A stretch of 14,290 nt of DNA, taken from the NCBI GenBank assembly GCA_947254465.1, contig CAMYEU010000022.1, forward strand, positions 1 to 14,290, given 5' to 3'. Numbering within the stretch: the first letter of the stretch is position 1; every line of letters starts with the position of its first letter. The stretch is from an uncultured Gemella sp. Lineage in GTDB: Bacteria; Bacillota; Bacilli; Staphylococcales; Gemellaceae. The position numbers and the translations under genes were made by a program. A model generated the notes under the pieces. That model was not told where the DNA came from. It did not search any database and saw only the letters and a program-made list of their open reading frames with translations. This document shows positions 6,945 through 14,290 of this stretch, piece after piece.

Positions 6945-7250
6945 ATGTTCATTAAAAAAGGTGATAAAGTTGTAGTAATTACTGGTAAAGACAAAGGTAA
7001 AGTTGGTACAGTAATCGAAGCTCAACCTAAAAAAGATCGTGTTGTTGTAGAAGGTGTTAACATCATTAAAAAACACGTTAAGAATTCTCAAGATGCACCT
7101 CAAGGTGGAATCGTTGAAAAAGAAGCAGCAATTCACGTATCAAACGTAATGTTACAAGATCCTGAAACTGGAAAAGCGACAAGAGTACGTTTTGAAACAA
7201 AAGATGGTAAGAAAGTACGTATCGCAGTAAAATCAGGAAAAGAAATATAA
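6945..7250 (+). CDS. rplX: 50S ribosomal protein L24
   Basis: L24 is an assembly initiator protein that binds the 5' region of 23S rRNA. The 101-residue product starts with [21 protein letters not shown], a KOW motif at about residues 4-30, and carries the later V-S-N-V-M-L and R-V-R-F-E-T-K motifs. AAGGAGG lies about 10 nt before the ATG. Confidence 0.98.
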   Translation: MFIKKGDKVVVITGKDKGKVGTVIEAQPKKDRVVVEGVNIIKKHVKNSQDAPQGGIVEKEAAIHVSNVMLQDPETGKATRVRFETKDGKKVRIAVKSGKEI

Positions 7251-7281
7251 TAATAGTTGAAGAAAGGAGGCACTATTTTAG

Positions 7282-7821
7282 ATGGCTCGTTTAGAAGATA
7301 AATTTAAATCTGAGATAACAAAAGAATTAATGACAAAATTTGAGTACAGCAGTGTAATGCAAGTACCAAAAATTGAAAAAATCGTAATTAACATGGGTGT
7401 AGGTGATGCTGTGCAAAACTCTAAAGCCCTAGACAACGCAGTAGCAGAATTAGCTTTAATTTCTGGTCAAAAACCATTAGTAACAAGAGCTAAAAAATCA
7501 ATCGCTACTTACAGACTTCGTGAAGGTATGCCTATCGGGGCTAAAGTTACTTTACGTGGAGAAAGAATGTATGAATTCTTCGACAAATTAGTAACTGTAG
7601 CACTTCCACGTGTACGTGACTTCCACGGTGTTTCTAAAAAAGCATTCGATGGTCGTGGTAACTACACACTAGGTGTTAAAGAACAATTAATTTTCCCTGA
7701 AATTGATTACGATAAAGTAAGTAAAGTACGTGGTATGGACATCGTTATAGTAACAACAGCTAACACAGATGAAGAAGCTCGTGAGTTATTAACACAATGT
7801 GGAATGCCATTCGCAAAATAA
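7282..7821 (+). CDS. rplE: 50S ribosomal protein L5
   Basis: L5 delivers 5S rRNA to the central protuberance with L18 and contacts P-site tRNA. The 179-residue length is standard. Visible motifs are [33 protein letters not shown] and [21 protein letters not shown] lies 12 nt before the ATG. In E. coli S8 represses translation near this junction; I see no comparable helix in the 31-nt spacer here. Confidence 0.98.
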   Translation: MARLEDKFKSEITKELMTKFEYSSVMQVPKIEKIVINMGVGDAVQNSKALDNAVAELALISGQKPLVTRAKKSIATYRLREGMPIGAKVTLRGERMYEFFDKLVTVALPRVRDFHGVSKKAFDGRGNYTLGVKEQLIFPEIDYDKVSKVRGMDIVIVTTANTDEEARELLTQCGMPFAK

Positions 7822-7842
7822 GAAAGGTGAGGTAAAAGACAC

Positions 7843-8112
7843 ATGGCTAAAAAAGCAATGGTAGAGCGTGAATTAAAACGCCAAAAATTAGTTGACAAGT
7901 ATGCAGCTAAAAGAGCGGAATTAAAAGCTAAAGGTGATTACATCGGACTTAGCAAACTTCCAAAAAACTCAGCTCCAGCTCGTCTACACAATCGTTGTAG
8001 CATAACTGGACGTCCTCACGGATACATTGGAAAATTTGGAATCAGCCGTATTAAATTCCGTGAATTAGCTTACAAAGGACAAATTCCTGGAGTTAAAAAA
8101 GCAAGTTGGTAA
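7843..8112 (+). CDS. rpsN: 30S ribosomal protein S14, 89-residue zinc-free type
   Basis: S14 binds 16S rRNA in the 30S head beside S3 and S10. This 89-residue form has a single cysteine (Cys52 in [10 protein letters not shown]), so it lacks the two C-x-x-C pairs of the 61-residue zinc-binding form. It ends in [14 protein letters not shown] (56-69) and the common tail P-G-V-K-K-A-S-W. The sequence resembles the B. subtilis alternative S14 (YhzA), which lies outside the ribosomal cluster and is induced by zinc shortage. Here it occupies the normal spc position between L5 and S8, has a typical ribosome binding site (AAAGGTGAGG), and shows no separate promoter. It is therefore probably the everyday S14 of this organism. 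Whether a second, zinc-binding copy exists elsewhere cannot be seen. Confidence 0.97.
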   Translation: MAKKAMVERELKRQKLVDKYAAKRAELKAKGDYIGLSKLPKNSAPARLHNRCSITGRPHGYIGKFGISRIKFRELAYKGQIPGVKKASW

Positions 8113-8144
8113 TATATTAGTAGAAGAAAGGAGGATTTATCCTA

Positions 8145-8540
8145 ATGACAATGACAGATCCTATCGCAGATATGCTAACACGTATTCGTAATGCTAACAT
8201 GGTTAAACACGAAACATTAGAATTACCTGCGTCAAATATTAAAAAGCAAATTGCAGAAATCTTAAAACAAGAAGGTTTCATCAATGATGTAGAATACATC
8301 GAAGATAACAAACAAGGAAAACTTAAACTTACTCTTAAATACTCAAAAGGTGAAAGAGTAATTAAAGGAATTAAAAGAATTTCAAAACCTGGTTTACGTG
8401 TATACGCTAAAGCAGATGAACTGCCAAGAGTATTAAACGGACTAGGAATAGCAATCGTATCAACTTCAAATGGAGTTGTAACTGACAAAGTTGCTCGTAA
8501 AAATAACACAGGTGGAGAAGTATTAGCTTACATCTGGTAA
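8145..8540 (+). CDS. rpsH: 30S ribosomal protein S8
   Basis: S8 is a central 16S rRNA binder and, in E. coli, the repressor of the spc operon. The 131-residue product has [25 protein letters not shown] and the C-terminal S-T-S-N-G-V-V-T-D and G-G-E-V-L-A-Y-I-W. The start at 8145 gives M-T-M-T-D-P, equal to the M-V-M-T-D-P of B. subtilis; the ATG at 8151 is possible. AAAGGAGG (8127-8134) lies 10 nt upstream, and its end can fold into AGGA-ttta-TCCT (8132-8143). Confidence 0.98.
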   Translation: MTMTDPIADMLTRIRNANMVKHETLELPASNIKKQIAEILKQEGFINDVEYIEDNKQGKLKLTLKYSKGERVIKGIKRISKPGLRVYAKADELPRVLNGLGIAIVSTSNGVVTDKVARKNNTGGEVLAYIW

Positions 8541-8563
8541 TATTATAAGGAGGTGCCAATTAA

Positions 8564-9100
8564 ATGTCACGTATAGGTAATAAAGTTATTACAGTACCTG
8601 CAGGGGTTGAAGTTAACATCGTTGATAACTTCGCAACAGTTAAAGGACCTAAAGGTGAATTAAAACAACAATTTGATAAAGACATGACTTTCAACATTGA
8701 AGGAAGTGAAATCACAGTAGTACGTCCATCTGACTCTAAACGTCACCGTACAGTACACGGAACAACTCGTGCTATCTTAGCTAACATGGTTGAAGGTGTA
8801 TCTGCTGGATTCAAAAAAGAACTTGAATTAATCGGGGTTGGATACCGTGCTCAAATGCAAGGTAAAAAATTAGTACTAAGTGTTGGATACTCTCACCCAG
8901 TTGAATTCGAAGAAATTGATGGAATTAAATTAGGTGTTGAAGGAAACACTAAAGTTAGTATCGAAGGTATTAACAAAGAAGTAGTAGGACAATACGCAGC
9001 TAAAGTTCGTGCAGTACGTCCTCCAGAACCTTATAAAGGTAAAGGTATTCGCTACGTTGGTGAATATGTTCGCCGTAAAGAAGGAAAAACTGGTAAATAA
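8564..9100 (+). CDS. rplF: 50S ribosomal protein L6
   Basis: L6 lies near the factor-binding site of the large subunit. The 178-residue product has two related alpha/beta domains, beginning [12 protein letters not shown] and ending in [13 protein letters not shown] and R-R-K-E-G-K-T-G-K. These are the typical rRNA-contacting C-terminal motifs. Aminoglycoside-related changes in L6 map to its C-terminal region, which looks intact. TAAGGAGGTG precedes the start by about 10 nt. Confidence 0.98.
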   Translation: MSRIGNKVITVPAGVEVNIVDNFATVKGPKGELKQQFDKDMTFNIEGSEITVVRPSDSKRHRTVHGTTRAILANMVEGVSAGFKKELELIGVGYRAQMQGKKLVLSVGYSHPVEFEEIDGIKLGVEGNTKVSIEGINKEVVGQYAAKVRAVRPPEPYKGKGIRYVGEYVRRKEGKTGK

Positions 9101-9127
9101 TAGATAACAGAAAGGAGTGTTTCAAAT

Positions 9128-9484
9128 ATGATTACGAAACTTGACAAAAATAAAGTTCGTAAAAAAAGACACGCAAGAGTACGTGTTAAAGTTCAAGGGA
9201 CTCCAGAAGTTCCACGTTTAAACGTATACCGTTCAAACACAAACATTTACGCACAAATTATTGATGACACTAAAGGTGTTACATTAGCACAAGCTTCTTC
9301 ATTAAAACTTGAGAACGTTTCTAAATCAAGTGTAGAAGCTGCTAAAGAAGTTGGAAAATTAATCGCAGAAGTAGCTAAAACTAAAGGAATTGAAAAAGTT
9401 GTTTTCGACCGTGGAGGATACCTATATCACGGACGTGTTAAAGCATTAGCTGAAGCAGCACGTGAAAACGGACTTGTATTCTAA
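9128..9484 (+). CDS. rplR: 50S ribosomal protein L18
   Basis: L18 binds 5S rRNA with L5. The 118-residue product has a basic N-terminal tail ([11 protein letters not shown]), [19 protein letters not shown] and the late [24 protein letters not shown] lies about 10 nt before the ATG. Length and neighbours are standard. Confidence 0.98.
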   Translation: MITKLDKNKVRKKRHARVRVKVQGTPEVPRLNVYRSNTNIYAQIIDDTKGVTLAQASSLKLENVSKSSVEAAKEVGKLIAEVAKTKGIEKVVFDRGGYLYHGRVKALAEAARENGLVF

Positions 9485-9503
9485 TAAGGAGGGAAATAAG
9501 TAG

Positions 9504-10001
9504 ATGCGTCAAGAAGAAATCAAAAAAGAATTTGAAGAACGCGTAGTTGCCATTCGCCGTGTAGCTAAAGTTGTTAAAGGTGGACGTCGTTTCCGTTTCT
9601 CTGCTTTAGTAGTAGTTGGTGACAAAAATGGTCGCGTAGGATTTGGTACAGGTAAAGCTCAAGAAGTACCAGATGCAATCAGAAAAGCAGTTGAAGCTGC
9701 TAAACATAACTTAATTACTGTACCAGTAGTTAATGGAACAATACCTCACGAAATCATCGGACAATTTGGAGCAGGTTCAGTATTAATTAAACCAGCTGCA
9801 CCTGGTACAGGGGTTATCGCTGGTGGACCAGTTCGTGCCGTATTAGAATTATCAGGTATTTCAAATATCTTATCAAAATCTCTAGGTTCAAACACACCAG
9901 TTAACATGGTTCGTGCTACAATCGAAGGATTAACAAGATTACAAACAGTAGAACACGTAGCAGCTTTACGTGGTAAATCTGTGGAAGAATTATTAGGATA
10001 A
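9504..10001 (+). CDS. rpsE: 30S ribosomal protein S5
   Basis: S5 contributes to translational accuracy and the mRNA entry channel. The 165-residue product has the N-terminal RNA-binding domain with [12 protein letters not shown] (23-34). This loop carries most spectinomycin-resistance changes, and here it keeps the sensitive-type sequence. The second domain shows [10 protein letters not shown] and V-R-A-V-L-E-L. TAAGGAGGG lies upstream of the ATG, and rpmD begins 16 nt after its stop. Confidence 0.98.
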   Translation: MRQEEIKKEFEERVVAIRRVAKVVKGGRRFRFSALVVVGDKNGRVGFGTGKAQEVPDAIRKAVEAAKHNLITVPVVNGTIPHEIIGQFGAGSVLIKPAAPGTGVIAGGPVRAVLELSGISNILSKSLGSNTPVNMVRATIEGLTRLQTVEHVAALRGKSVEELLG

Positions 10002-10017
10002 GAGGAGGGAAAAGAAC

Positions 10018-10194
10018 ATGACATTAAAAGTAACCCTAACTCGTAGTACTATTGGTCGTCCAAAGAATCAAAGAAAAGTTGTTGAAGCTCTTGGTCTAAA
10101 AAAAATGCACCAAACAGTAGAACACAAAGATAACGCTGCGATTCGTGGAATGATCAACAAAGTTTCACACTTAGTAACAGTAGAAGAAAAATAA
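10018..10194 (+). CDS. rpmD: 50S ribosomal protein L30
   Basis: This is a small gene of 58 codons plus stop. The product ([15 protein letters not shown]) has the L30 pattern L-x-R-S-x-I-G-R-P, then [15 protein letters not shown] and [11 protein letters not shown]. It packs near the 5S rRNA side of the 50S subunit. AGAGGAGGG lies 7 nt before the ATG. The S5-L30-L15 order is the normal one, which further supports the call. Confidence 0.97.
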   Translation: MTLKVTLTRSTIGRPKNQRKVVEALGLKKMHQTVEHKDNAAIRGMINKVSHLVTVEEK

Positions 10195-10225
10195 GAATTA
10201 TTAATACAAGGAGGTGCTAGTCTAA

Positions 10226-10666
10226 ATGAAATTACATGAATTACAACCAGTTGAAGGTTCTCGTAAAGAGCGTAACAGAGTAGGTCGTGGGATTGGATCA
10301 GGAAATGGTAAAACTTCAGGACGTGGTCAAAAAGGACAAAAAGCACGTAGTGGAGGTGGAGTTCGCCCAGGATTTGAAGGTGGACAAAACCCATTATTCA
10401 GACGTATTCCAAAACGTGGATTTAACAATGTAAACAGAAAAGAATTTGCAGTTGTAAATCTTAACGACTTAAACAAATTTGAAGATGGTACTGTAGTATC
10501 ACCTGCTCTATTATTAGAAACTAAAGTTATTAAAAAAGGACTTTCAGGTGTTAAAGTATTAGCTAACGGTAAATTAGAGAAAAAATTAACTGTACAAGCT
10601 CACAAATTTTCATCTTCAGCAAAAGAAGCTATCGAAGCAGCTGGAGGAGTTTGCGAGGTGCTATAA
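10226..10666 (+). CDS. rplO: 50S ribosomal protein L15
   Basis: L15 is a late-assembly 50S protein with a long glycine/arginine-rich N-terminal extension threading into 23S rRNA. That extension is clear at residues 20-56: [20 protein letters not shown], then a stretch ending R-P-G-F-E-G-G-Q. The folded C-terminal domain (about 70-146) ends in [19 protein letters not shown] precedes the start. Its last codons provide the ribosome binding site (GAGGTG, 10655-10660) for secY, 3 nt downstream. Confidence 0.98.
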   Translation: MKLHELQPVEGSRKERNRVGRGIGSGNGKTSGRGQKGQKARSGGGVRPGFEGGQNPLFRRIPKRGFNNVNRKEFAVVNLNDLNKFEDGTVVSPALLLETKVIKKGLSGVKVLANGKLEKKLTVQAHKFSSSAKEAIEAAGGVCEVL

Positions 10667-10669
10667 TAT

Positions 10670-11974
10670 ATGTTTAGTGCATCACTAAATTTATTTAAAG
10701 TTAAAGAAACTCGTAATAAAATTTTATTTACCTTATTTGGTATATTCCTATTCCGTATCGGTTCTTATTTACCGATACCCGGAGTAGATGCGGATGTTCT
10801 TAAAAGTCAAGATGCATCTGGATTATTCGGAATATTTAATACATTTGCAGGAGGGGCTTTACAACAGTTTTCTGTATTTGCTATGGGGATTATGCCATAC
10901 ATTACAGCATCTATCGTAATTCAACTTATGCAAATGGATGTTATTCCTACATTAACTGAGTGGTCAAAACAAGGTGAAGTAGGTCAAAAGAAAACACAAA
11001 AATTAACAAGAGTCTTAGCAATTATCTTAGCATTTATCCAATCGCTTATTATGTCTTATGGATTTAATAATGCATACCATGGATTAATTAAAGATACATC
11101 AGTTATAGGATTCATTACAGTAGCTTTAGTATTAACTGCTGGTACAGCATTATTACTATGGCTAGGGGATCAGATATCACAATATGGTGTAGGTAATGGT
11201 GTTTCTATCATTATCTTAGCGGGTATTATCGCTCGTTTACCGATGGAATTCATACAAGTTTATGAATCTCAAATTAAAGATGCTGAAAATCTTACATTAG
11301 CAATTTTAAAAATTGTTATTGTAGCAATCATTGTTATAGGAATTGTCGCTGCTGTTGTTTACATGCAAGAAGCGATTCGTAAAATTCCTATTCAATACTC
11401 TCAAGCGAGAGCAGGTCGTAGAATGTTAGGAGCAAGATCAACTTACTTGCCTCTTAAAGTGAACAGTGCCGGGGTTATCCCAGTAATCTTCGCTATCGCA
11501 TTCTTACAATTACCTAGAACTATTGCGATATTCGCACCTAATAACGAAAAGTTACAAAAAATTGTATCATATTTCGATTTCAGTCATGTTCTAGGATTAA
11601 CATTATACGTAGTATTAATTATTGCGTTCTGTTACTTCTATGTAATGGTGCAAGTTAACCCAGAAAAAATGGCTGATAATTTAAGAAAACAAGGAAGTTT
11701 TGTTCCAGGGGTTAGACCAGGTAAAAAAACTGAACAATACATTACAGGTATTTTATACAGACTAACGTTTGTAGGTTCAATATTCCTAGCAGCTGTTTCG
11801 GTTCTTCCAACAATATTCACAAGCATTGCTAAATTACCAGCATCTGTACAAATTGGTGGTACAAGTTTAATAATTGTTGTCAGTGTAGCACTAGAGACAG
11901 TTAAACAACTTAATACTCAATTAACAGAGAAGAACTATAGAAGTTTTATTACAGGACGAAAAGGTGGTAAATAG
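10670..11974 (+). CDS. secY: Preprotein translocase subunit SecY
   Basis: SecY is the protein-conducting channel of the SecYEG translocon, taking secretory chains from SecA and membrane proteins from the ribosome. The 434-residue product has ten hydrophobic segments at roughly 17-34, 67-88, 114-131, 145-166, 175-196, 209-231, 265-283, 308-327, 362-386 and 396-412. The plug region G-I-F-N-T-F-A-G-G-A-L lies between the first two. Cytoplasmic loops between segments 6-7 (about 235-262, R-R-M-L-G-A-R-S-T-Y-L-P-L-K) and 8-9 (about 328-360, S-F-V-P-G-V-R-P-G-K-K-T) are the SecA and ribosome contacts. It starts 3 nt after rplO with its ribosome binding site inside that gene. It has the same position in most Firmicutes. 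Confidence 0.98.
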   Translation: MFSASLNLFKVKETRNKILFTLFGIFLFRIGSYLPIPGVDADVLKSQDASGLFGIFNTFAGGALQQFSVFAMGIMPYITASIVIQLMQMDVIPTLTEWSKQGEVGQKKTQKLTRVLAIILAFIQSLIMSYGFNNAYHGLIKDTSVIGFITVALVLTAGTALLLWLGDQISQYGVGNGVSIIILAGIIARLPMEFIQVYESQIKDAENLTLAILKIVIVAIIVIGIVAAVVYMQEAIRKIPIQYSQARAGRRMLGARSTYLPLKVNSAGVIPVIFAIAFLQLPRTIAIFAPNNEKLQKIVSYFDFSHVLGLTLYVVLIIAFCYFYVMVQVNPEKMADNLRKQGSFVPGVRPGKKTEQYITGILYRLTFVGSIFLAAVSVLPTIFTSIAKLPASVQIGGTSLIIVVSVALETVKQLNTQLTEKNYRSFITGRKGGK

Positions 11975-12634
<660 letters not shown>

Positions 12635-12649
12635 TCAGGGAGGAAAAGT

Positions 12650-12865
12650 ATGGCAAAAGATGTCATTGAAGTAGAAGGTTTAGTAGTAGAAAACTTGCCG
12701 AATGCAATGTTTAAAGTAGAATTAGAAAATGGTCATATTATTTTAGCTCATGTTTCTGGAAAAATAAGAATGAATTATATAAGAATTTTACCAGGTGATA
12801 AAGTTACAGTAGAAATGAGTCCGTATGACCTGACAAAAGGTAGAATAACTTATAGATTCAAGTAA
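12650..12865 (+). CDS. infA: Translation initiation factor IF-1
   Basis: IF-1 is an OB-fold protein that blocks the 30S A site during initiation. The 71-residue product runs [38 protein letters not shown] and [13 protein letters not shown]. It is one residue shorter near the N-terminus than B. subtilis IF-1 (M-A-K-D-D-V). GGGAGG lies about 7 nt before the ATG. Here adk is directly followed by infA, unlike Bacillus, where map lies between. Confidence 0.98.
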   Translation: MAKDVIEVEGLVVENLPNAMFKVELENGHIILAHVSGKIRMNYIRILPGDKVTVEMSPYDLTKGRITYRFK

Positions 12866-12891
12866 GTTATAAACTCAAGGAGGAAATAACG

Positions 12892-13005
12892 ATGAAAGTA
12901 AGACCATCAGTAAAAAAAATCTGTGACAAATGTAAAGTAATTCGTCGTGGTGGTAAAGTATTAGTGATTTGCGAAAACGCAAAACATAAACAAAAACAAG
13001 GATAA
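12892..13005 (+). CDS. rpmJ: 50S ribosomal protein L36, zinc-binding form
   Basis: This 37-codon gene is read directly from the sequence. The product starts [11 protein letters not shown] and ends H-K-Q-K-Q-G. Cys11, Cys14, Cys27 and His32 form the C-x2-C-x12-C-x4-H zinc ribbon of the normal L36, which binds 23S rRNA near the peptidyl transferase centre. AAGGAGG lies 7 nt before the ATG. So this organism keeps a zinc-binding L36 beside a zinc-free type S14. Confidence 0.97.
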   Translation: MKVRPSVKKICDKCKVIRRGGKVLVICENAKHKQKQG

Positions 13006-13027
13006 TTAATTAGGAGGTGCAAACTTA

Positions 13028-13393
13028 ATGGCACGTATAGCAGGAGTAGATATTCCACGTGAAAAACGCGTTGTTATATCTCTAACTTATGTATATGGTA
13101 TAGGTTTAAAAACTTCTCAAAAAATCTTAAAAGAAGCTGGAGTTTCTGAAGATGTGAGAGTTAAAGACTTATCAGAAGATCAATTAGATAAAATTCGTGA
13201 AATCGTAGATAACTACAAAACAGAAGGTGACTTACGTCGTGAAGTTTCATTAAACATCAAACGTCTAATGGAAATCGGATGTTACAGAGGAATTCGTCAC
13301 CGTCGTGGACTTCCAGTAAGAGGGCAAAACACTAAGAACAACTCTCGTACTCGTAAAGGTCCTAAGAAAACAGTTGCGAACAAGAAAAAATAA
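13028..13393 (+). CDS. rpsM: 30S ribosomal protein S13
   Basis: S13 in the 30S head contacts L5 and P-site tRNA and forms an inter-subunit bridge. The 121-residue product has [14 protein letters not shown], the helix-two-turn-helix region Y-G-I-G-L-K-T-S, and [14 protein letters not shown]. The basic tail [15 protein letters not shown] ends in V-A-N-K-K-K, the Bacilli-type tail. TAGGAGGTG lies upstream. Confidence 0.98.
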   Translation: MARIAGVDIPREKRVVISLTYVYGIGLKTSQKILKEAGVSEDVRVKDLSEDQLDKIREIVDNYKTEGDLRREVSLNIKRLMEIGCYRGIRHRRGLPVRGQNTKNNSRTRKGPKKTVANKKK

Positions 13394-13418
13394 TTAGGAT
13401 AGGAGGAGAAACACAACT

Positions 13419-13808
13419 ATGGCTCGTAAACAACAATCACGTAAACGTCGTGTGAAAAAAAATATACAAAATGGTGTTGCACACATTCGTTCTACATTCA
13501 ACAACTCAATCGTAACAATTACAGATGAACATGGTAATGCAGTATCATGGTCAAGTGCAGGAGCACTAGGATTCAAAGGTTCTAGAAAATCTACTCCATT
13601 CGCAGCACAAATGGCAAGTGAAGCAGCAGCTAAACAAGCTATGGAACACGGAATGAAATATGTAGATGTAACAGTTAAAGGTCCAGGTGCAGGACGTGAA
13701 GCAGCTATTCGTGCATTACAATCTGCTGGATTAGAAGTTACATCAATCAAAGACGTAACTCCAGTTCCTCACAATGGATGTCGCCCACCTAAACGTCGTC
13801 GTGTATAA
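13419..13808 (+). CDS. rpsK: 30S ribosomal protein S11
   Basis: S11 lies on the 30S platform by the E site and mRNA exit. The 129-residue product has [32 protein letters not shown] and the C-terminal hallmark [22 protein letters not shown] lies 10 nt before the ATG. Unlike many bacteria, no rpsD lies between this gene and rpoA, as in other Bacilli. Confidence 0.98.
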   Translation: MARKQQSRKRRVKKNIQNGVAHIRSTFNNSIVTITDEHGNAVSWSSAGALGFKGSRKSTPFAAQMASEAAAKQAMEHGMKYVDVTVKGPGAGREAAIRALQSAGLEVTSIKDVTPVPHNGCRPPKRRRV

Positions 13809-13843
13809 TAATAACATAGACAAAATTTAGGAGGTTTAACATA

Positions 13844-14241
13844 ATGTTAGCAATAGAAAAACCAAAAATTCAAATCATTGAAGAATCATCAGATAAAAGA
13901 TTTGGTCGCTTTGTAGTTGAACCACTTGAACGTGGTTATGGAACTACATTAGGTAATTCATTGAGAAGAATGTTAATCTCATCATTACCAGGAGCAGCAG
14001 CAAGAAGCATCGATATTGAAGGAGTTCAACACGAATTCCAAGCAATTAAAGGTGTTGTAGAAGATGTTACTGAAATTATTATGAACGTTAAAAACATCGC
14101 GTTTGTAGTTCATTCTGAAGAAGAAAAACAAGTTTCAATCAGTGTTAAAGGTCCTGCAGTTGTTACAGCAGCAGACATCGCTATCGATTCTGATATCGAA
14201 GTAGTAAATACTGATCAACACATTGCAACAGTATCTGAAGG
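13844..14241 (+). CDS. rpoA: RNA polymerase alpha subunit, 3'-truncated by contig end
   Basis: Alpha dimerises to seed RNA polymerase assembly and its C-terminal domain binds UP elements and activators. Only about 132 codons of a protein usually near 314 residues are present. The amino-terminal domain is clear: [25 protein letters not shown] (20-44) and [13 protein letters not shown] (63-75). The reading frame stays open through the adapter to 14290, which would add about 17 false residues, so translation past 14241 must be ignored. TTAGGAGG lies about 9 nt before the ATG. rplQ would be expected next. Confidence 0.96.
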
Positions 14242-14290
14242 CTGTCGCTTATACACATCTCCGAGCCCACGAGACATCTCAGGAGCTCGT
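14242..14290 (+). other. Nextera P7-side sequencing adapter (artefact)
   Basis: Positions 14242-14260 match the reverse Tn5 mosaic end CTGTCTCTTATACACATCT with one change (T to G at 14247). Positions 14261-14275 (CCGAGCCCACGAGAC) are the Nextera read 2 primer part. Positions 14276-14283 (ATCTCAGG) match an i7 index I remember as N715. Positions 14284-14290 (AGCTCGT) match ATCTCGT, the start of P7, with one T to G change. This is untrimmed read-through, so rpoA sequence ends at about 14241. Confidence 0.97.

Noticed and set aside
10661..10672. TATAAT at 10662-10667 as an internal promoter for secY
   Set aside because: No -35 element lies at a suitable distance (the nearest TTGCGA is only 5 bp away), and the start codon of secY is 3 nt later.
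12635..12649. Loss of map between adk and infA as a deletion
   Set aside because: The adk-infA arrangement is normal in staphylococci and streptococci as I recall, and the spacer is intact with a good ribosome binding site.

Overview
The window is one 14.2 kb contig from an AT-rich, low-GC Gram-positive bacterium of the class Bacilli. It carries the start and most of the S10-spc-alpha ribosomal protein superoperon. Gene order, protein lengths and sequences match Bacilli. There is no map gene between adk and infA, and L3 is the 220-residue form remembered from staphylococci. The spc cluster holds an 89-residue, cysteine-poor S14. I infer a Gemella-like or other Staphylococcaceae-related organism, but the genus is a guess from memory.

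Both contig ends are sequencing adapter, not genome. Positions 1-46 are the Nextera/Tn5 P5-side adapter with an i5 index. Positions 14242-14290 are the P7-side adapter with an i7 index and the start of the flow-cell sequence. Real DNA spans about 47-14241.

Layout. (1) 47-542: 3' part of a HAD-family phosphatase gene, all on the plus strand like every other gene here. (2) 621-1007: an OsmC-like small thiol protein, with a plausible promoter before it and a strong intrinsic terminator after it (1020-1056). (3) 1057-1350: intergenic region with A-tract UP element, a near-consensus sigma-A promoter (-35 at 1175, -10 at 1198) and a GC-rich structured leader RNA of about 140 nt. (4) 1351-13808: 27 complete genes in the order rpsJ rplC rplD rplW rplB rpsS rplV rpsC rplP rpmC rpsQ rplN rplX rplE rpsN rpsH rplF rplR rpsE rpmD rplO secY adk infA rpmJ rpsM rpsK. 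(5) 13844-14241: the 5' part of rpoA, cut by adapter.

The genes form one tightly packed transcription unit. Most spacers are 3-40 nt, each with a strong AGGAGG-type ribosome binding site; two junctions overlap as TAATG (rplD/rplW, rplP/rpmC). No intrinsic terminator is visible inside the cluster. The products make ribosomal proteins of both subunits, the SecY translocon channel, adenylate kinase, initiation factor 1 and the RNA polymerase alpha subunit, so one promoter couples ribosome, secretion and transcription capacity to growth.

I found no new multi-gene system. The items most worth a second look are the adapter ends (including a false MCIRDR N-terminus), the rpsJ leader with two competing foldings, a 12-bp hairpin in the rplB-rpsS spacer, the zinc-free type S14 in the spc cluster, and unusual residues at drug- or tunnel-facing positions of S10 and L22.
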